Source: JAJPHY01 sp040754475 (GTDB taxonomy: Bacteria > Actinomycetota > UBA4738 > HRBIN12). Taken from it: a stretch of DNA of 30,980 bases. The DNA is taken from the NCBI GenBank assembly GCA_040754475.1, contig JBFMCN010000042.1, positions 1 to 30,980 on the forward strand, in the 5' to 3' direction. The stretch's first letter is position 1, and every line of letters begins with the position of its first letter. The notes beneath the pieces are model-generated. The model was not told where the DNA came from. It did no database searches and was given only the letters and a program-made list of their open reading frames with translations. Shown here in pieces: positions 30,700-30,980 of this stretch. The position numbers and the translations under genes were made by a program.

Positions 30700-30957
30700 G
30701 CTTCAATGGGGCCGCGACCTTTCGGTCGCGGAAACGCGAGTACCCGTTCGCCATCGTGACGCCTCCGGGCTCCGCTTCAATGGGGCCGCGACCTTTCGGT
30801 CGCGGAAACACGCTCAAATGGCATCCGGGGAAGAGGGCGCGGCGTGCTTCAATGGGGCCGCGACCTTTCGGTCGCGGAAACCCGCGATCCCGGTCATGCA
30901 GGGACAGCCGGACGGCGAGCTGCTTCAATGGGGCCGCGACCCTTCGGTCGCGGCAAC
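30700..30957. CRISPR. CRISPR array, four visible 36-nt repeats, three spacers
   Basis: Repeats lie at 30700-30735, 30774-30809, 30846-30881 and 30922-30957; the first three are identical. Spacers are 38, 36 and 40 nt and unrelated to each other. Each repeat starts GCTTCAATGGGG, ends GGAAAC, and contains a perfect 8-bp stem CCGCGACC/GGTCGCGG closing a TTTC loop. The fourth repeat differs at two places: the loop is CTTC and the end GGCAAC, so the stem is kept. On the minus strand the repeat ends in ATTGAAGC, similar to the 5' handle side of many type I/III repeats, suggesting minus-strand transcription; the degenerate fourth repeat would instead suggest a right-hand trailer end. The window ends 23 nt later, so the array may continue. 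No cas gene is visible. Confidence 0.95.
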
Positions 30958-30980
30958 CCAGAAAAAGAACCCGGTAAACT

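Noticed and set aside
30579..30977. Open frame across the CRISPR array
   Set aside because: Its sequence repeats SMGPRPFGRGN-type blocks, which are just the translated CRISPR repeats; the reverse frame at 30647-30928 is the same artefact.

Overview
The window reads as chromosomal DNA of a high-GC actinobacterium (Actinomycetota), probably not Mycobacterium. Pointers are a DosS/DosR-type two-component pair, an LCP cell-wall glycopolymer ligase, an AcnA-type aconitase, a CtpF-like P-type ATPase, and many start codons lying only 6-10 nt downstream of a TANNNT -10 hexamer (leaderless or near-leaderless transcripts). The pyruvate:ferredoxin oxidoreductase suggests at least occasional anoxic life. 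Genus and class cannot be fixed from sequence reading alone.

Region 1 (1-10099, all minus strand) is a surface-polysaccharide cluster. In transcription order it holds an LCP ligase, rmlA, a GT4 glycosyltransferase, rmlB, rmlD, a coiled-coil protein, two more GT4 glycosyltransferases, and three tandem sulfotransferase-like paralogs, the last cut by the window start. Most junctions overlap (ATGA, GTGA, TGATG), so it is translated as one or two operons. It should make dTDP-4-keto-6-deoxy/rhamnose-type sugars, assemble a glycan, perhaps sulfate it, and attach it to the wall. No rmlC is present in the window.

Region 2 (10217-11098) is a REC-like plus degenerate GGDEF protein that keeps an RxxD I-site but has lost the GGDEF signature.

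Region 3 (11158-25346) is the most interesting part: a putative hypoxia/dormancy regulon around a DosS-like GAF-GAF histidine kinase and a DosR-like NarL-family regulator, with an SRPBCC-like protein between them. GGGNCC-type palindromes occur in front of the CtpF-like ATPase (followed by a GNAT/ADP-forming acyl-CoA synthetase), the CBS-BON protein, the SRPBCC gene, and the nifJ/DHOD-like operon. In all four cases a box is centred about 42-44 bp upstream of the inferred transcription start; three of them have a second box 22-23 bp further up. Together the targets suggest pyruvate -> acetyl-CoA -> acetate + ATP fermentation plus cation transport and adenylate sensing under oxygen limitation.

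Region 4 (25378-29471) holds a hotdog thioesterase and aconitase (minus) and a divergent lipoprotein. Region 5 (29635-30980) holds a Fic protein with an N-terminal inhibitory motif and a CRISPR array of four visible 36-nt repeats with no cas gene in view. No tRNA, rRNA or insertion sequence was recognised.
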